Assembly (NCBI RefSeq): GCF_001949145.1
Contig: NW_019091559.1
Coordinates: forward strand, 642,799-682,611
DNA: 39,813 bases
Direction of reading: 5' to 3'
Source of the DNA: Acanthaster planci
Taxonomy: Eukaryota > Echinodermata > Asteroidea > Valvatida > Acanthasteridae
Position numbers and translations under genes: made by a program. Positions 21,101 to 28,900 of this stretch are shown piece by piece. Numbering within the stretch: the stretch's first letter is position 1; every line of letters begins with the position of its first letter. Under the pieces are notes generated by a model. That model ran no database searches. It was not told the DNA's origin and worked only from the letters and a program-made list of their open reading frames with translations.

Positions 21101-22900
21101 TACATGTAGTCCCCTTCATGTCTACTAATGCCATCTCAAATACAGTCAACTACATGTACATGTACCGGTGCGACTAGTAGATGTCAGATTTCAAGATGTC
21201 CACCAATGACACGACAGGATGCCAGGAGCAGCACACCAACTACACGCTACAAACCAAAATAAAATCATTTCACAAAGCGACAGCACAAAAACTTAAGATG
21301 GAGGAGGAAGACATTTATATTGGATCAAAGTGTTGTAATCACCTAATGCTGCCAGACTAAACAACTGAGCGCTGGCCTCAAAAGACCACCCTAGGGAGTA
21401 AATGAAGCATGAAAACAAAACAATAGAAGAATGGATTAGTAAACAAAATATTGTTTGATCCATACTAGTAAGTGTTCTTATTTTTGTTCATGTACCTGCT
21501 CAGTAATAGACAATTTTATCCCAACTGTTCTCCAATTGTGTAATGTACATGAACATTGTCATCTTCTAGAGTACTGAAAGCACACATGGATTCTCAAAAT
21601 TCGATGAGTCAACCTATCAACCAGTGTCATACAGCCACCATGTCACACAACACAAAGGGCATCAACTACCCTCAATCATATACACTGCACATGTACAAAG
21701 AATGACGTTATGAAAAGGTCTATTGCTGAGTACATGTACATGTGTATATGTACACATACATGCACTTATGCCACGACATACCAACAGGTCAGCTTGTTCA
21801 TAAAGCTTCAAAAGAATCTTCCAAATTTCAGGTAGTTTGTCAAATACAAACAAAGAAATTGTCTCCATTGCCTAACAATGCCTTGATTAAGAAAGGACAA
21901 AAATTTCCAGTTTCTTTTCCAACCCCAGGAATATCAGCAGTGAAATCTTCTAGATGACTTTGTAATGCCATGTACATGTACAAACAGCGTACATGTATGG
22001 TTTTCTCTGTCCAATACTATGGTACATGTACATGTACCAGTATGTTATCATCGTAAAGTACATGGGTGTACATGTGTACGTAACGGTACATGTAGGTTAC
22101 TTACAAAAGTATGGTGGCCGAGGATGGACCAAGTAAATATTTTTGAACTGGCAACAAATATAAATCAGATTCTTAAACTTTAATTGGCTGTAGTCGATAT
22201 TTCTAATAGAAAATCGAAACGTATAGGGTACAGAAACATTACATTTTGCTGAAGTGTGGGACCTGAAACTGTAGAATTTCGATATTCAACAAAAGCTATA
22301 AATCTACCGGCACAACCATTACAAAGTTTTTGTGAAGGGCAGAAATTGTACATGTTCTCACCTGTAGATGGACTGATGGGACTATGAGTGGATATAGCAG
22401 TCGGCGATCGTAACGGACTGCTCAAACTCTCTGAAACCAATGACCCAAGACCTCCAAACTCTGACCCCAGGGGTCGCCCTGCAGCAGCAGCTGCTGCAGC
22501 AGAGTAGGCATTGTGACCAAACATGGAAAAGGCACTAGGAACGTGGGAGATGAGGGGGAAGGAATCGTGGCTGGTTGAGGGTTGAGAATACAGAGGCTGA
22601 CCTGCAAAGAAAACAAGAAAAGATTTAATGTGATACATGTAACATAAGATTACATGTATTACGGTAATTCAGCCACTTCTTGTACATTTCAATCAATCCC
22701 TGGCCACTGGTTGGAAGTAACCTTGCTTTGAGTCATTTTTGGAGACCCCAACTGTGAATAATCCCTTCATACATGTAAAATGTGCGAGGCACCATCAACC
22801 AGTTCCCAATGTACTCACTGATTTGGTGTGATGTGTCAAAGAAGCTACTACTGAGGGATCCCACAGGACTTTTCTGAGAGGAGCCTTCTCCCTGCTCCAT
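42..22900 (-). CDS. BAZ2B: BAZ2-family chromatin-remodelling regulator (BAZ2B/BAZ2A-like), N-terminal half, 19 exons
   Basis: Exons 1 to 19 in transcript order are complement(22819-22901 with ATG at 22900, 22362-22601, 18658-18816, 17779-17972, 16346-16645, 15441-15800, 13248-13601, 12120-12327, 11318-11521, 9990-10279, 9533-9707, 9016-9108, 7884-8011, 6909-6941, 4760-4825, 2524-2568, 2077-2109, 1410-1475, 42-185). All junctions keep frame over 1058 codons. Diagnostic parts are the TAM/MBD-like domain (about residues 705-790), GRPRK AT-hooks near 180, 528 and 824, and the coil with EMRRQHAVLLKHQ and MAKELKKPVEDM, closely matching vertebrate BAZ2B. Known family members are nuclear non-catalytic subunits pairing with ISWI ATPases; BAZ2A (TIP5) forms the rDNA-silencing complex NoRC. 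Vertebrate proteins are about 1900-2200 residues, so the DDT, PHD and bromodomain are expected past position 1. Probably a single pre-duplication orthologue, so A versus B is not decided. Confidence 0.95.
291..338. repeat. 23-bp direct repeat, two copies
   Basis: AATGGTCACCACTCCTTACC occurs at 291 and again at 314, in tandem, inside the intron between exons 18 and 19. Confidence 0.85.
763..1137. repeat. TTCAATGCTTAC minisatellite with 62-bp higher-order unit
   Basis: About 18 degenerate units of roughly 16-25 bp share the core TTTTCARTGCTTAC. Between 917 and about 1060 they are organised in a 62-bp higher-order unit of three subunits, starting at 917, 979 and 1041, the first two copies identical or nearly so. 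It lies in the last intron of the window. Overlapping open frames here are repeat artefacts. Confidence 0.9.
1205..1388. repeat. 46-bp tandem repeat, four copies
   Basis: Four near-identical units start with GTGGAATGCTGTTTGGAA at 1205, 1251, 1297 and 1343, differing only at the AATTG/AACTG position. They sit 21 bp past the donor of coding exon 18. Open frames in all directions here come from the unit length not being a multiple of three plus lack of stops, not from a gene. Confidence 0.95.
1410..1475 (-). CDS. BAZ2B: BAZ2 coding exon 18 (coil)
   Basis: Acceptor GTCACCAAAG, donor GTAGGACG; 66 bp, phase 0. It encodes ERERRKQHMMLVRALEARKK plus QE, matching the ERERRRQHMMLMKAMEARKK segment of vertebrate BAZ2B almost residue for residue. 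Four copies of a 46-bp repeat begin 21 bp past the donor. Confidence 0.95.
2077..2109 (-). CDS. BAZ2B: BAZ2 coding exon 17, 33-bp microexon resembling the start of exon 18
   Basis: Acceptor TTATATTAG, donor GTAAGATA; phase 0. It encodes eleven residues, ERERRKHMLIM, which repeat the first part of exon 18 (ERERRKQHMMLV). Vertebrate BAZ2B runs from the exon 16 motif straight into the exon 18 motif, so this exon is an extra 11-residue insert. It could be constitutive, a skipped cassette, or mutually exclusive with part of exon 18. Confidence 0.8.
2524..2568 (-). CDS. BAZ2B: BAZ2 coding exon 16, 45-bp microexon
   Basis: Acceptor TTGTCCTAG, donor GTAAGAAG; phase 0. It encodes 15 residues, EREMRRQHAVLLKHQ. 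The EMRRQQAVLLKHQ motif is nearly invariant in vertebrate BAZ2B, so this very short exon is real despite its size. Confidence 0.93.
2569..4759 (-). other. Intron between coding exons 15 and 16
   Basis: AT-rich sequence without a supportable gene. The open frames at 3697-4029, 4100-4315 and 4551-4757 have intron-like composition and no recognisable protein features. Confidence 0.8.
4760..4825 (-). CDS. BAZ2B: BAZ2 coding exon 15 (coil)
   Basis: Acceptor TTTGCATGCACAG, donor GTTTGTTC; 66 bp, phase 0. It encodes 22 residues, DRKKRKQAEIQSKMMEAFKR plus AK, a basic amphipathic helix that fits the KKKKKEEAANAKLLEAEKR part of the vertebrate coil. The donor is non-optimal. The two large introns around it (about 2 kb each) show nothing else coding. 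Confidence 0.88.
4826..6908 (-). other. Intron between coding exons 14 and 15
   Basis: AT-rich with short chance ORFs (the longest is 5338-5745, minus, Phe/Ser-rich, with no domain). I see no RNA gene or repeat family here. Confidence 0.75.
6909..6941 (-). CDS. BAZ2B: BAZ2 coding exon 14, 33-bp microexon (possible cassette)
   Basis: Acceptor ATCTTTTCAG and donor GTACGACT enclose eleven codons, MQASTEQSLFQ, in phase 0. It keeps the frame between exons 13 and 15 whether included or skipped. The peptide is not charged like its neighbours and I know no counterpart in vertebrate BAZ2 proteins, so it may be an alternatively spliced cassette or, less likely, a false exon. Confidence 0.62.
6942..7883 (-). 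other. Intron between coding exons 13 and 14
   Basis: Contains a plus-strand open frame of 81 codons at 7159-7404 whose middle (7245-7400) is richer in G and C than its surroundings and reads TDLEQRHEPVVSEDEGTNDK followed by a Lys/Arg/Cys stretch. It could be a fragment of an old mobile-element ORF. I do not recognise it. The remainder is featureless. Confidence 0.4.
7884..8011 (-). CDS. BAZ2B: BAZ2 coding exon 13 (coil)
   Basis: Acceptor ACTCGGCAG, donor GTAACTTG; 128 bp. It encodes ALQAAEEKRRAKEHRLFLKQ, then QQKRSRMEQLRMEREMRAHQ and MVE. The AAEEKR...IKxxxQQEK...IRMEKELRAQQ layout is shared with vertebrate BAZ2B. It continues the helix from exon 12 without interruption; the G|CT junction makes Ala. 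Confidence 0.95.
8385..8705 (-). mobile_element. tRNA-derived SINE with CORE/L2-like tail
   Basis: Read on the minus strand, an A-box-like TGGCGTGGGC (8674-8683) and a perfect B-box GGTTCAAATCC (8626-8636) form a tRNA-derived head containing GACTCCCAATCATAGGGTCC. The body then has GGGACAAGTCACTTTACTTT and a GAATGGGTGCCTG segment like CORE-SINE/L2 tails. The end is an A/T-rich TTATAGTTATTATC tail. Two more decayed head copies follow toward higher coordinates. Borders are approximate. Confidence 0.7.
8619..9056. repeat. Imperfect tandem triplication of SINE head plus exon 12 3' end
   Basis: On the plus strand, GTTGAGCT followed by a GCCTAC-like donor complement recurs at 8714, 8864 and 9001 (spacing 150 and 137 bp). 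Each is followed by a version of the exon 12 end (TGTCTCC...GGCCAGATGTG). Each of the first two is then followed by a SINE head with B-box remnants at 8771 and 8921; the third runs on into exon 12 itself. The original SINE head is at 8626. The two intronic exon-end copies have lost the open frame. Confidence 0.75.
9016..9108 (-). CDS. BAZ2B: BAZ2 coding exon 12 (coil)
   Basis: Acceptor GATACAAAGCAG, donor GTAGGCTA; 93 bp. It encodes EMVRRIQEAKMRRKLERQQQ followed by AHLAREARRQQ, the start of the long charged helix after the TAM domain. The ARxAKEAKKQQ pattern is conserved in vertebrate BAZ2B, so the exon is ancestral. Its 3' 40 bases and donor recur twice, decayed, in the following intron (8720-8912), in tandem with SINE-head sequence. 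Confidence 0.95.
9533..9707 (-). CDS. BAZ2B: BAZ2 coding exon 11 (third AT-hook)
   Basis: Acceptor CCTCATCTGCAG, donor GTTGGGGG (weaker than its neighbours); 175 bp. It encodes GIIFEKLTESELQQRINILM, then GRKPRPGRPVKNAERKRIAQ, an AT-hook-like PRPGRPVK at about 821-828, then a basic helix ending HRKKIEHQ. It directly follows the TAM domain, as in the vertebrate proteins. Its last base G joins AG of exon 12 (Glu). Confidence 0.95.
9990..10279 (-). CDS. BAZ2B: BAZ2 coding exon 10 (TAM/MBD-like domain)
   Basis: Acceptor TGGTTCACAG, donor GTAAGTTT; 290 bp. It encodes about residues 701-797 and contains a complete TAM (TIP5/ARBP/MBD) domain: KRLRVTDERAVRRPLSRGWR, then YYGPCGKKLRTYPEVMRYI, then REHFSFSAKIRIGEF. 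The order W-R-R, Y-Y-G-P-C-G-K, Y-P-E-V, F-S-F-S is diagnostic for BAZ2 proteins. The BAZ2A TAM domain, with its AT-hooks, binds promoter-associated rRNA and DNA rather than methyl-CpG; whether this one does is inference. This exon is the strongest single piece of evidence for the gene call. Confidence 0.98.
10280..11317 (-). other. Intron between coding exons 9 and 10
   Basis: AT-rich; no gene, tandem repeat or recognisable mobile element is seen. Confidence 0.7.
11318..11521 (-). CDS. BAZ2B: BAZ2 coding exon 9 (acidic linker before TAM domain)
   Basis: Acceptor TCCTTGTAG, donor GTAAGCTC; 204 bp. It encodes about residues 633-700: SSDSGSALDTDDDNYDDDDD, then EKTQRENSEDTD and the basic end LLKRKADHDSNLFAAYM. 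The Asp run comes from GAT repeats. An acidic Ser/Asp segment just before the TAM domain also occurs in vertebrate BAZ2B. The last base C joins CT of exon 10 (Pro). Confidence 0.93.
11778..11849 (+). pseudogene. tRNA-like sequence (decayed tRNA or SINE head)
   Basis: The 72-bp stretch begins GGCTGGATAGCTCAGTTGG, a good A-box/D-arm, and its seven-base acceptor stem pairs with TCCAGTC (one G-T). The B-box is GATTCAAATCC instead of GGTTCAAATCC. The T-stem has two mismatches, the anticodon stem one, and base 33 of the anticodon loop is C instead of T. No four-T Pol III terminator follows directly. A functional tRNA is therefore unlikely; a pseudogene or the head of a SINE fits better. Confidence 0.6.
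12120..12327 (-). CDS. BAZ2B: BAZ2 coding exon 8 (linker)
   Basis: Acceptor TGCCCATAG, donor GTGAGTTG; 208 bp, enters at phase 0 and leaves at phase 1. It encodes VNGTQGMVTVQESAAQSVEI, then a Lys/Gly/Glu stretch and an acidic end, GDVTGVSDDCQD. The first codon GTG follows CAG of exon 7, and the last G joins TT of exon 9 to make Val. Linker with no recognised domain; about residues 564-632. Confidence 0.92.
12860..13246. repeat. C-rich (minus strand G-rich) tandem repeat with assembly gap
   Basis: The plus strand is almost pure pyrimidine with scattered A. A 39-bp unit CTCACTCCCCACCCTCACCC... can be seen twice from 13110, then partially. The run continues on the other side of the gap from about 12880. 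On the minus strand it is a dense series of GGGTGGGG-type runs beginning at the exon 7 donor. The repeat probably caused the gap. Confidence 0.9.
12935..13109. other. Assembly gap (175 N)
   Basis: An unresolved stretch inside the C-rich repeat. The stated length need not be the true length. Open reading frames drawn through it have no meaning. Confidence 1.
13248..13601 (-). CDS. BAZ2B: BAZ2 coding exon 7 (Gln/Glu/Arg coil plus second AT-hook)
   Basis: Acceptor CTGTGCAG, donor GTGAGGAT; 354 bp, phase 0 on both sides. It encodes about residues 446-563. A strongly charged coil comes first (TEKELQEQLLREQEQKRRAE, then a Gln run and QAEREKLLLAEKARLERG), followed by GRERKPGRPRKENREE, an AT-hook near 524-536, and a basic tail with MKGKGRAEKRQK. 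The intron side is a G-rich tandem repeat that starts at the donor itself, with an assembly gap about 140 bp further on. Confidence 0.94.
13602..15440 (-). other. Intron between coding exons 6 and 7
   Basis: Apart from the 55-bp duplication at its exon 6 end, it holds a few ACATGT words (for example near 14759-14778) and chance ORFs. Confidence 0.75.
15310..15420. repeat. 55/56-bp tandem duplication next to exon 6 donor
   Basis: GCAACACCCTGACTTTCCTG starts at 15310 and again at 15365, each followed by a TTTTTAAGGGG...GTGAACYGAT end. A third GCAACA begins at 15421. The repeat ends 20 bp from the donor of exon 6. Confidence 0.92.
15441..15800 (-). CDS. BAZ2B: BAZ2 coding exon 6 (short coil, His-rich run)
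   Basis: Acceptor AAATGACAG, donor GTGATGGG; 360 bp, phase 0 on both sides. It encodes about residues 326-445. The first 30 residues (AKKELEARQKLLLEQQKSIR...) look helical and charged. Residues about 381-397 form a His-rich run (HHHRHGDQHRHHHHHHR), followed by a Thr/Ser-rich tail ending LQEAFE. The His tract is unusual for the family as I know it. A 55-bp tandem duplication lies 20 bp past the donor. Confidence 0.93.
16346..16645 (-). CDS. BAZ2B: BAZ2 coding exon 5 (Ser-rich and acidic tract)
   Basis: Acceptor GTTACCACAG, donor GTAGGAAC; 300 bp, phase 0 on both sides. It encodes about residues 226-325: KLSIKVSTPSPSLSSPRQRS, many SP dipeptides that are candidate proline-directed phosphorylation sites, then a Ser/Asp run (DSSDNGLSSGDSDSNMSEVS) ending EKEMAEIMQ. 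Vertebrate BAZ2B has a comparable SSDSDSGTSSDTS-type acidic serine tract. Disordered linker; no domain. Confidence 0.94.
16802..17042. mobile_element. Non-autonomous DNA transposon (MITE), 241 bp
   Basis: The ends are inverted copies: GGGTAATTCCAGAAATTAGG on the left, and on the right CCCCTAATTTCTGTTACCC, whose complement is the same apart from a 3-bp gap. The element is flanked on both sides by TTTTG (16797-16801 and 17043-17047), a 5-bp target duplication. There is no coding capacity. It lies in the intron between coding exons 4 and 5. Superfamily not assigned. Confidence 0.75.
17779..17972 (-). CDS. BAZ2B: BAZ2 coding exon 4 (first AT-hook)
   Basis: Acceptor GAATCTAG. It encodes about residues 161-225, starting PKTNVSGTGAVRRGTG and carrying RRGRPRKTDR, an AT-hook whose GRP core sits near residues 180-182 and would bind the minor groove of AT-rich DNA. 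The rest is Pro/Thr-rich. The 3' end offers two possible donors six bases apart (GTACCG and GTGGGT); both keep frame and differ by the two residues VP. I chose the outer one, GTGGGTGT. Confidence 0.92.
18658..18816 (-). CDS. BAZ2B: BAZ2 coding exon 3 (SPWWQQ region)
   Basis: Acceptor ...CTTTATCAAG, donor GTAAGTAG (near-perfect consensus). It encodes about residues 108-160, GSPWWQQSHSLGALGHDYYS and then a Gly/Ser-rich stretch ending FDSLFKSQK. The paired Trp matches the position of a conserved WW-containing motif after EFGGLG in vertebrate BAZ2B. Phase 1 on both sides agrees with exons 2 and 4. No folded domain is recognised. Confidence 0.9.
18817..22361 (-). other. Intron between coding exons 2 and 3
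   Basis: About 3.5 kb, strongly enriched in ACATGT runs (densest at 19160-19690). The ORFs at 19529-20249 are largely made of these words. No internal exon with good splice borders was found. Confidence 0.75.
22362..22601 (-). CDS. BAZ2B: BAZ2 coding exon 2 (Ser/Ala-rich N-terminus, EFGGLG motif)
   Basis: Acceptor TTTTCTTTGCAG, donor GTGAGAAC; the exon is 240 bp, enters at phase 1 and leaves at phase 1. It encodes about residues 28-107: GQPLYSQPSTSHDSFPLIS, a seven-alanine run from GCA/GCT repeats, then GSEFGGLGSLVSES and a Ser/Pro/Thr tail. The SAF-M-F...SEFGGLG order is shared with the N-terminus of vertebrate BAZ2B, which supports orthology outside the folded domains. The stretch is otherwise low-complexity and probably disordered. 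Confidence 0.93.
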
Positions 22901-22901
22901 C
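22819..22901 (-). CDS. BAZ2B: BAZ2 coding exon 1 (start codon exon)
   Basis: The minus strand reads an acceptor TTCACCAG, one untranslated G, then ATG at 22900 and MEQGEGSSQKSPVGS. The exon ends CAAATCA before the strong donor GTGAGTAC, leaving one base of a Ser codon completed by exon 2. The start is chosen because it is the first ATG after the acceptor, it opens the frame that joins all later exons, and vertebrate BAZ2B starts with a similar short MESGE-like, Ser-rich leader. An untranslated first exon must lie further upstream. Confidence 0.88.
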
Positions 22902-25900
22902 CTGGTGAACAAAAGGAAACAAACGTGCATCATCAGAGGTCACCGGTAACTTAAGAACCTAGATATTTCTTCAAGATGTACATTTCATGATAAGGAAGAT
23001 ACCTGGCATAGCGGTACATGCATTGCAATTGCAGTCTTTCTTTCAATTGTTGATTGAAAGGACTATTCAGTATGCAGTGGTTTTTTTCTCTCGTCAAATA
23101 AATATGGCATTCACAGAATCTTGCTTAATACACTTGGTAGACTCAATTTTTTCATTTCTTCATATACATGTATGTACTGTACTGAACACGTACATGTAGA
23201 CTCTCCACTACAATCAGTGACAATGAAAACAGAAATTTAATGGAGTTCTCTTGAGTTTTAAATCCTTTCTAATGTCAATGTTTATGTACCGGTACATGTA
23301 AATTAAAGTTAGAAGCAAAGCAATCTACATGAACATAAACACCCATAACTATCAGTAAATGTATGAGGAGCCTAGGGAAATAAATAATGTACAGGCCCAA
23401 GTTGTATGTACATGTACCTCATCCAAGCCACATGTACATGTACCTCATCCAAACCACATGTACATGTACCTCATCCAAACCACATGTACATGTACCTCAT
23501 CCAAACCATATGTACATGTACCTCATCCAAACCACATGTACATGTACCTCATCCAAACTACATGTACATGTACCTCATCCAAACCACATGTACATGTACC
23601 TCATCCAAACTACATGTACATGACCAATGGATGGCAACCAGCACTGTGTACATGTACTTGTACCGAATTATACATCTTATATGTTTTTCTAGCAACAATT
23701 GCAAGCAATCATAATGAACATGACTTAAATGCCATATGCCCATGGCGCCCCTAATGAGTTGGTAAACAGCTGGGAAAAAAGGTTCCCCCCCCCAGTGATG
23801 GCAATTTGAATCTGTTATACAGTGTAATTTACAATGCTTCACTTCTCCCAACATCTCTATGATATCTAGTCAATACCGTGGTCATATCAAGATTGTCTTC
23901 ATCAATAAATTATGCTGGCTTTTTTCAGCGGGGGGGGTGTCTCTGTTAAAAATAGAGTAACCTTTCTTCATGAGTCGGCAAGCACATGTACACTAGAATG
24001 TCAATTGGTCTGTACACTAGCACACCGGTATGTCAACATGCACACTGGTGTCAAATGCACACTCTCAATGAAATCACTAAGTTTCAAAACTTCAGTTCAG
24101 TTGTTTGAATATTGTAGTCAATTGTAGTAATGACCATGGACTTGTGGGAATCTTTTTTTAACCTTTTTGGTCAGAACAGGGTTGAGAACAACCAAGCATC
24201 ATGTTTGTTTCACAATGTTTAGTTCATTTTGACATCACAATGGATGTGACTAATTTCAAAACCTAGTAATATTATACAGTGTACTTTTCAACTTGTGATT
24301 AAACTATGATTTCTGTTTGCCAGAACAACCATTTTGCATGAGCTGCAAAAAGATATCACTTTCTGTTAAGCCATTTTTAAACATAAACTTGAAACAATTT
24401 AAAATATTTGTCCAATTTGTTGTAGTGCGTTTGCTGCAAGAATGAGCAGGCAAACCTCACCACATGTGTACCATCTGCACAGCATCCACGATTATTCTCA
24501 AGATTTAAAGTCACAACCTGATCAGGCATTTGATGAAGAATTGTTGGAAAATGTACAAAAGCGATTGTATCAGTACATGTATCTCAACTGTTTAATATCA
24601 AAGTTATAATTCTTCTGAAGAAAATCAAATTAGAGTGGAAAAACTCTGGAGGTGGATAATGAAATACCGGTAGAATGCAAGGTCTGGTAGCACAGATTGA
24701 TTCCATACCAGTATGGCAGGGTGAAACATGGACAAAAAAAAACCCCATCATGCTACACACTGGTCTGCTGGTACTTACATGTACCGGTACAACCTGCTCT
24801 GTGAAAAAGAGTCCGAAATTGCCTTAGCCACTTTTGATTTTTAGGTTGTATTGGAAAGAGTAATTTGAGCTCTTTGTTTTGATGTAGGCCTACATTATAC
24901 CTGTACATATTCGTATCACTTACTTTAATATATCATGATGAAAATGGACACCATACAAGTGGCAAATGTTGAGGGTTCCTACAATGTACTTCTTTAGAGG
25001 TTGTCAACTCTAAAGTGGCCACAGCCACTCATTTCTTGTTTTTATGGACAAGATGAGAAGTTCACAATGCCTGCATGTACATGTGTGTACATCATGTACC
25101 GGGTACGGTACATGTTTGTGTATGTGCACATAATGTAAGGTCCACATCAGACCTGTTCATTTACTTGATTTGGTACATGTACAAAGTACAACATACATGT
25201 ACATACATTTACATACATACGTTTATGTAGATTGAAAGTAGGCAAAAGTCCTGATGCACTGGTCACTACAGTACTTCTGTAAACTAAAACGTGTTCATGT
25301 ACAGTATACATGTACATGTACCGGTATACAATGTACACATGTATACATTTGCATGTCTTTATCCTTCCAATCAGCAATCTACAAAGATTTGTAATCATCT
25401 TAGCTCACACATATGTAATAAGGGAGTTACAATTTTGATACACATGTATGGCTTCAAAGCCATGAGCAAGGCAAGATGATACATGTACCGGTACATGTAC
25501 ATGAAGAAGGCATGATAATTACAAGTTTGAGGCTAATCCAACAGAAATCCTACTCATTTGTCTTGTCTTCATACTCAGCTAATTACATACTTATGATTGA
25601 TCTAAAAGGATATCTAATGATACCTTTTCAATGTCATTATTAGTACAGTTGAGACCTACCGTACATGTACTGTACATGTACCTCAACCTGTAATGTACTG
25701 TACATGCATTATGTGATATACATGTACATGTATGTACGTGGCTAGCATTTCTTCTGATTTTAAAAACAGCACTTTGTGCAAAGTTATTTAAAGGACGTCT
25801 TAGACTAACATTAAATGTCACACGGAAGTGGTGTTTTACTGCAATTATGATCCAAAAACTAGATTTCTCTTTACAATAAGGCAGCCAAAAGCGGAAGAGT

Positions 25901-28900
25901 TAAAAACAGACTGAATCCCTTCTGCATAATTCAACCTTAATCCTGTCAGTCTTTTCTCAAAACTTTTAACCCCAGGATGTTGATAATTTGTTCAGCAATG
26001 AAATTCAGCTATTTCATCCTTCAAAAATGATGCCATTTGATACATGTACATCTCAGTGACGCACTAGCAGACTAGTAAGACAAGCCTCTCTTCTTTACCC
26101 TTGACCTCAAGCGAGAACTTTCCTTTACAATCTCATAAACGTTACAGGAATCCCTCCATTAATTTATTTCCATAATTTCCTTCCTTTTTGTCAAGCTCAT
26201 AATTTTTCCTCTTGAACTCCTTAATGCATTTCAATGTGAATTTAAACAATACGCATGATGTGACAACTGTACAGAATACAAACGAAGACTACCGGGTATT
26301 TCAGAACATTGTAGGCCTACAGTGTACATGTTTCATTCAACAACAATCAAGATAACAGGGAGTAACTAAAATTTTCAACTACATTTATGCTTACTGGTTC
26401 TTTATTTCTTGTAGGATACAAGAACAATTCAATGAATCCTAAAAGAAATCCAAGAAGTTACCAACCATTTAATGACAAGTCATAAGTCTAAACGATGTAT
26501 GTTACTGTATGTACTGTACTTGTAGCACTGTACATGTGTACAAATGTACCGGTACACTCCGTTAAACTTTACAACTGAAGCAAAGTTACAGGGCAAAAAG
26601 TTACCGGGTACCACACCAATAACTTATTAATTTTTTATTTGTCAGACACTTTATTGATGTCACTGTAATTTATCATACACAGCTGTAGCGTACAGCTATA
26701 GCTATAGCGTATAGTGTATAGGGCATACCGTATATTTCACATAACTTCCATGACAGGCTACTAAAAGATCATCATGTGACCGTACAAATGTCTCAGGTAC
26801 GGTATATCCTTTCAAGCATTTCCTTGTACCAGTATGGTAACCAGTTTTTTCCCTTTGTTCGTGTAACCCAAACAATAGTAAAATCCAACGCCACTGATGT
26901 CATTGCCAAGAGAGTAATGTTCCCCAGACACTTGAATATGTTTTCTATAAACGGGGTGATCAGGCAGATACATGTACATGCACATGTACTGGCAAATGGG
27001 ACTGTACTGTACTTGATGTACATGAACCAGCAAATTTTGAAAAAAAAAACCAACTTATCTTTGGCTTTTATTCCTGGTCACAAAACATAAAGAAAAGTTT
27101 ACATTTGGACATACCGATACAGTACATGTACCAGGTACGTGCACAAGTATGCAGAAACCAAGAATGAAAACACAGATAATTCCTTGGTTACATCAATAAG
27201 TGAAGAATTACATCTTCCTCAGCAATATGCAAGAGAAAAGACTCAAATCTGAAAACGACAGTGAAACTGATTGTACTAAAGCAGTACACATGAAATGAGT
27301 ACATGTATTTTCAGAGCACTTAAAACACTAAGCAAGAAGGATAGAGTAGGATGTCAGAACACCATATGTCTATCCTATCTGAGGTCATTTGTCTCTTCTA
27401 GGGATTATTCCATTAAGTAACAGGAAGCCCACCCCCACGGCAAATGGCCGACCAGTTGGTCAAAAAATTGAACTGCAAAAGCAATTCAGTGGACAGATAG
27501 TCATGTTATTCATCGTCTTCAGTGTACTTTAACAAAGTCAATGACTTTGATCATATGCTGGTATGACTCATAACTGAAACTGTACTGAAAAAACAACAGG
27601 TGTACATGTAAATGTACGTGTATGCTCCTTGCTCATCTACACATACATGTACATGTACATGTATACACATACGTGTAGGCCTGCATAAAGTGAGTACAAT
27701 GTACATGTACTTTACGTACATGTACATCATTTATGTGACACGTTCAGTATTTTAACTGCTCAGGCCTACGTACGTAATTCCACCTATCCAACCTTCACCC
27801 CATTAAAAGCCTCATAACATTGTACCATAAACTCATTGTCCCAACTTAAGTGATTCTTCAGTAAAACTTAAATCTTTTACCTAAAATCCCATTATTTTTT
27901 TAACAATTTTCCCAATATCAATTATCCTAGAGAGGAGTTTAACCTGAGGAAAAGCTCCGTCAAACACATGTACAGTGTAAAAATATACTGGTGCAGCAGC
28001 TTATGGTAGACCTCCTTGGATTTCGTCAGGTAAAGAATACATCCTATTCCTTGTCGTCTATGGAATATCAAGTCTACCGGTAAATTACCTGTCTATTTAT
28101 AATTGAATGTGACCTTGCCAAAGGGGCTTTTAAGGAATCCTTGGTGTCATTACATGTACCAGAAATGATTAATAATAATAATAACACCATAAATGTACAT
28201 CTGTGCATGTACATGTACATGTACTGTACAGTACTATAGTATTCTCAAATTAAAAAGAAACTCTTTTCCAGCATTTAGAAAGATATGCTGTTTACATGGT
28301 AAACATGGTAAAAGAAAGAACATTCTTGAGTATCAAGACACCACATGCTCAGGCTGGAGGAACTTTTACTAATTCTCCTCAAGTCTGCCAATCCTTTCAA
28401 ACAAGGGGTGATACTAGAAAGAATACGGTCAAAGGATAAACAAAAGGGGTGTGGATTATTGTAAATGATACTAATTTGTGTATTTAAAAGTATGTATAAG
28501 AATACACAGTGTACATGAGTTTTAGTACATTTAAATACCTCTCATTCAGTCTTCAATCTATTCATGTTCTTTTTTTTCTACATGTACCAGTACCTGTAGA
28601 TGTATCAACACAACTTAGGGATGTAAAAATCAGAGTACAATCAAAAAAAGACATTACATGTAATAATCAACCTCAAGGAAGAAGTTAGAAACAGCTACTA
28701 GAGGGAAAAGAACATGATGTTGGGAAGTACATGTGTATTTGTGAGAAAAGTCATTCATTCTTCCTCATGTACATGTATGCTTGAAATTAAATGGCCTACT
28801 GCTGGAAATAATTCATGAAAGGCGTAAAAATGAGGTGTAAAAATAAGGAAAATTGATTGGAGCATCAGAAGACTGACATGTGGAATAGTAGTAGGCCTAG

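Noticed and set aside
22180-22638. 152-codon minus ORF as a single gene
   Set aside because: It contains exon 2 (22362-22601) plus intron read-through on both sides.
23406-23622. Possible CRISPR array
   Set aside because: Units are contiguous 26-mers without unique spacers, and the genome is animal.
23359-23854. Overlapping ORFs with HVHVPHPNHMYMYLIQ-type repeats
   Set aside because: They are translations of the 26-bp tandem array, open in several frames and on both strands; no gene is needed to explain them.
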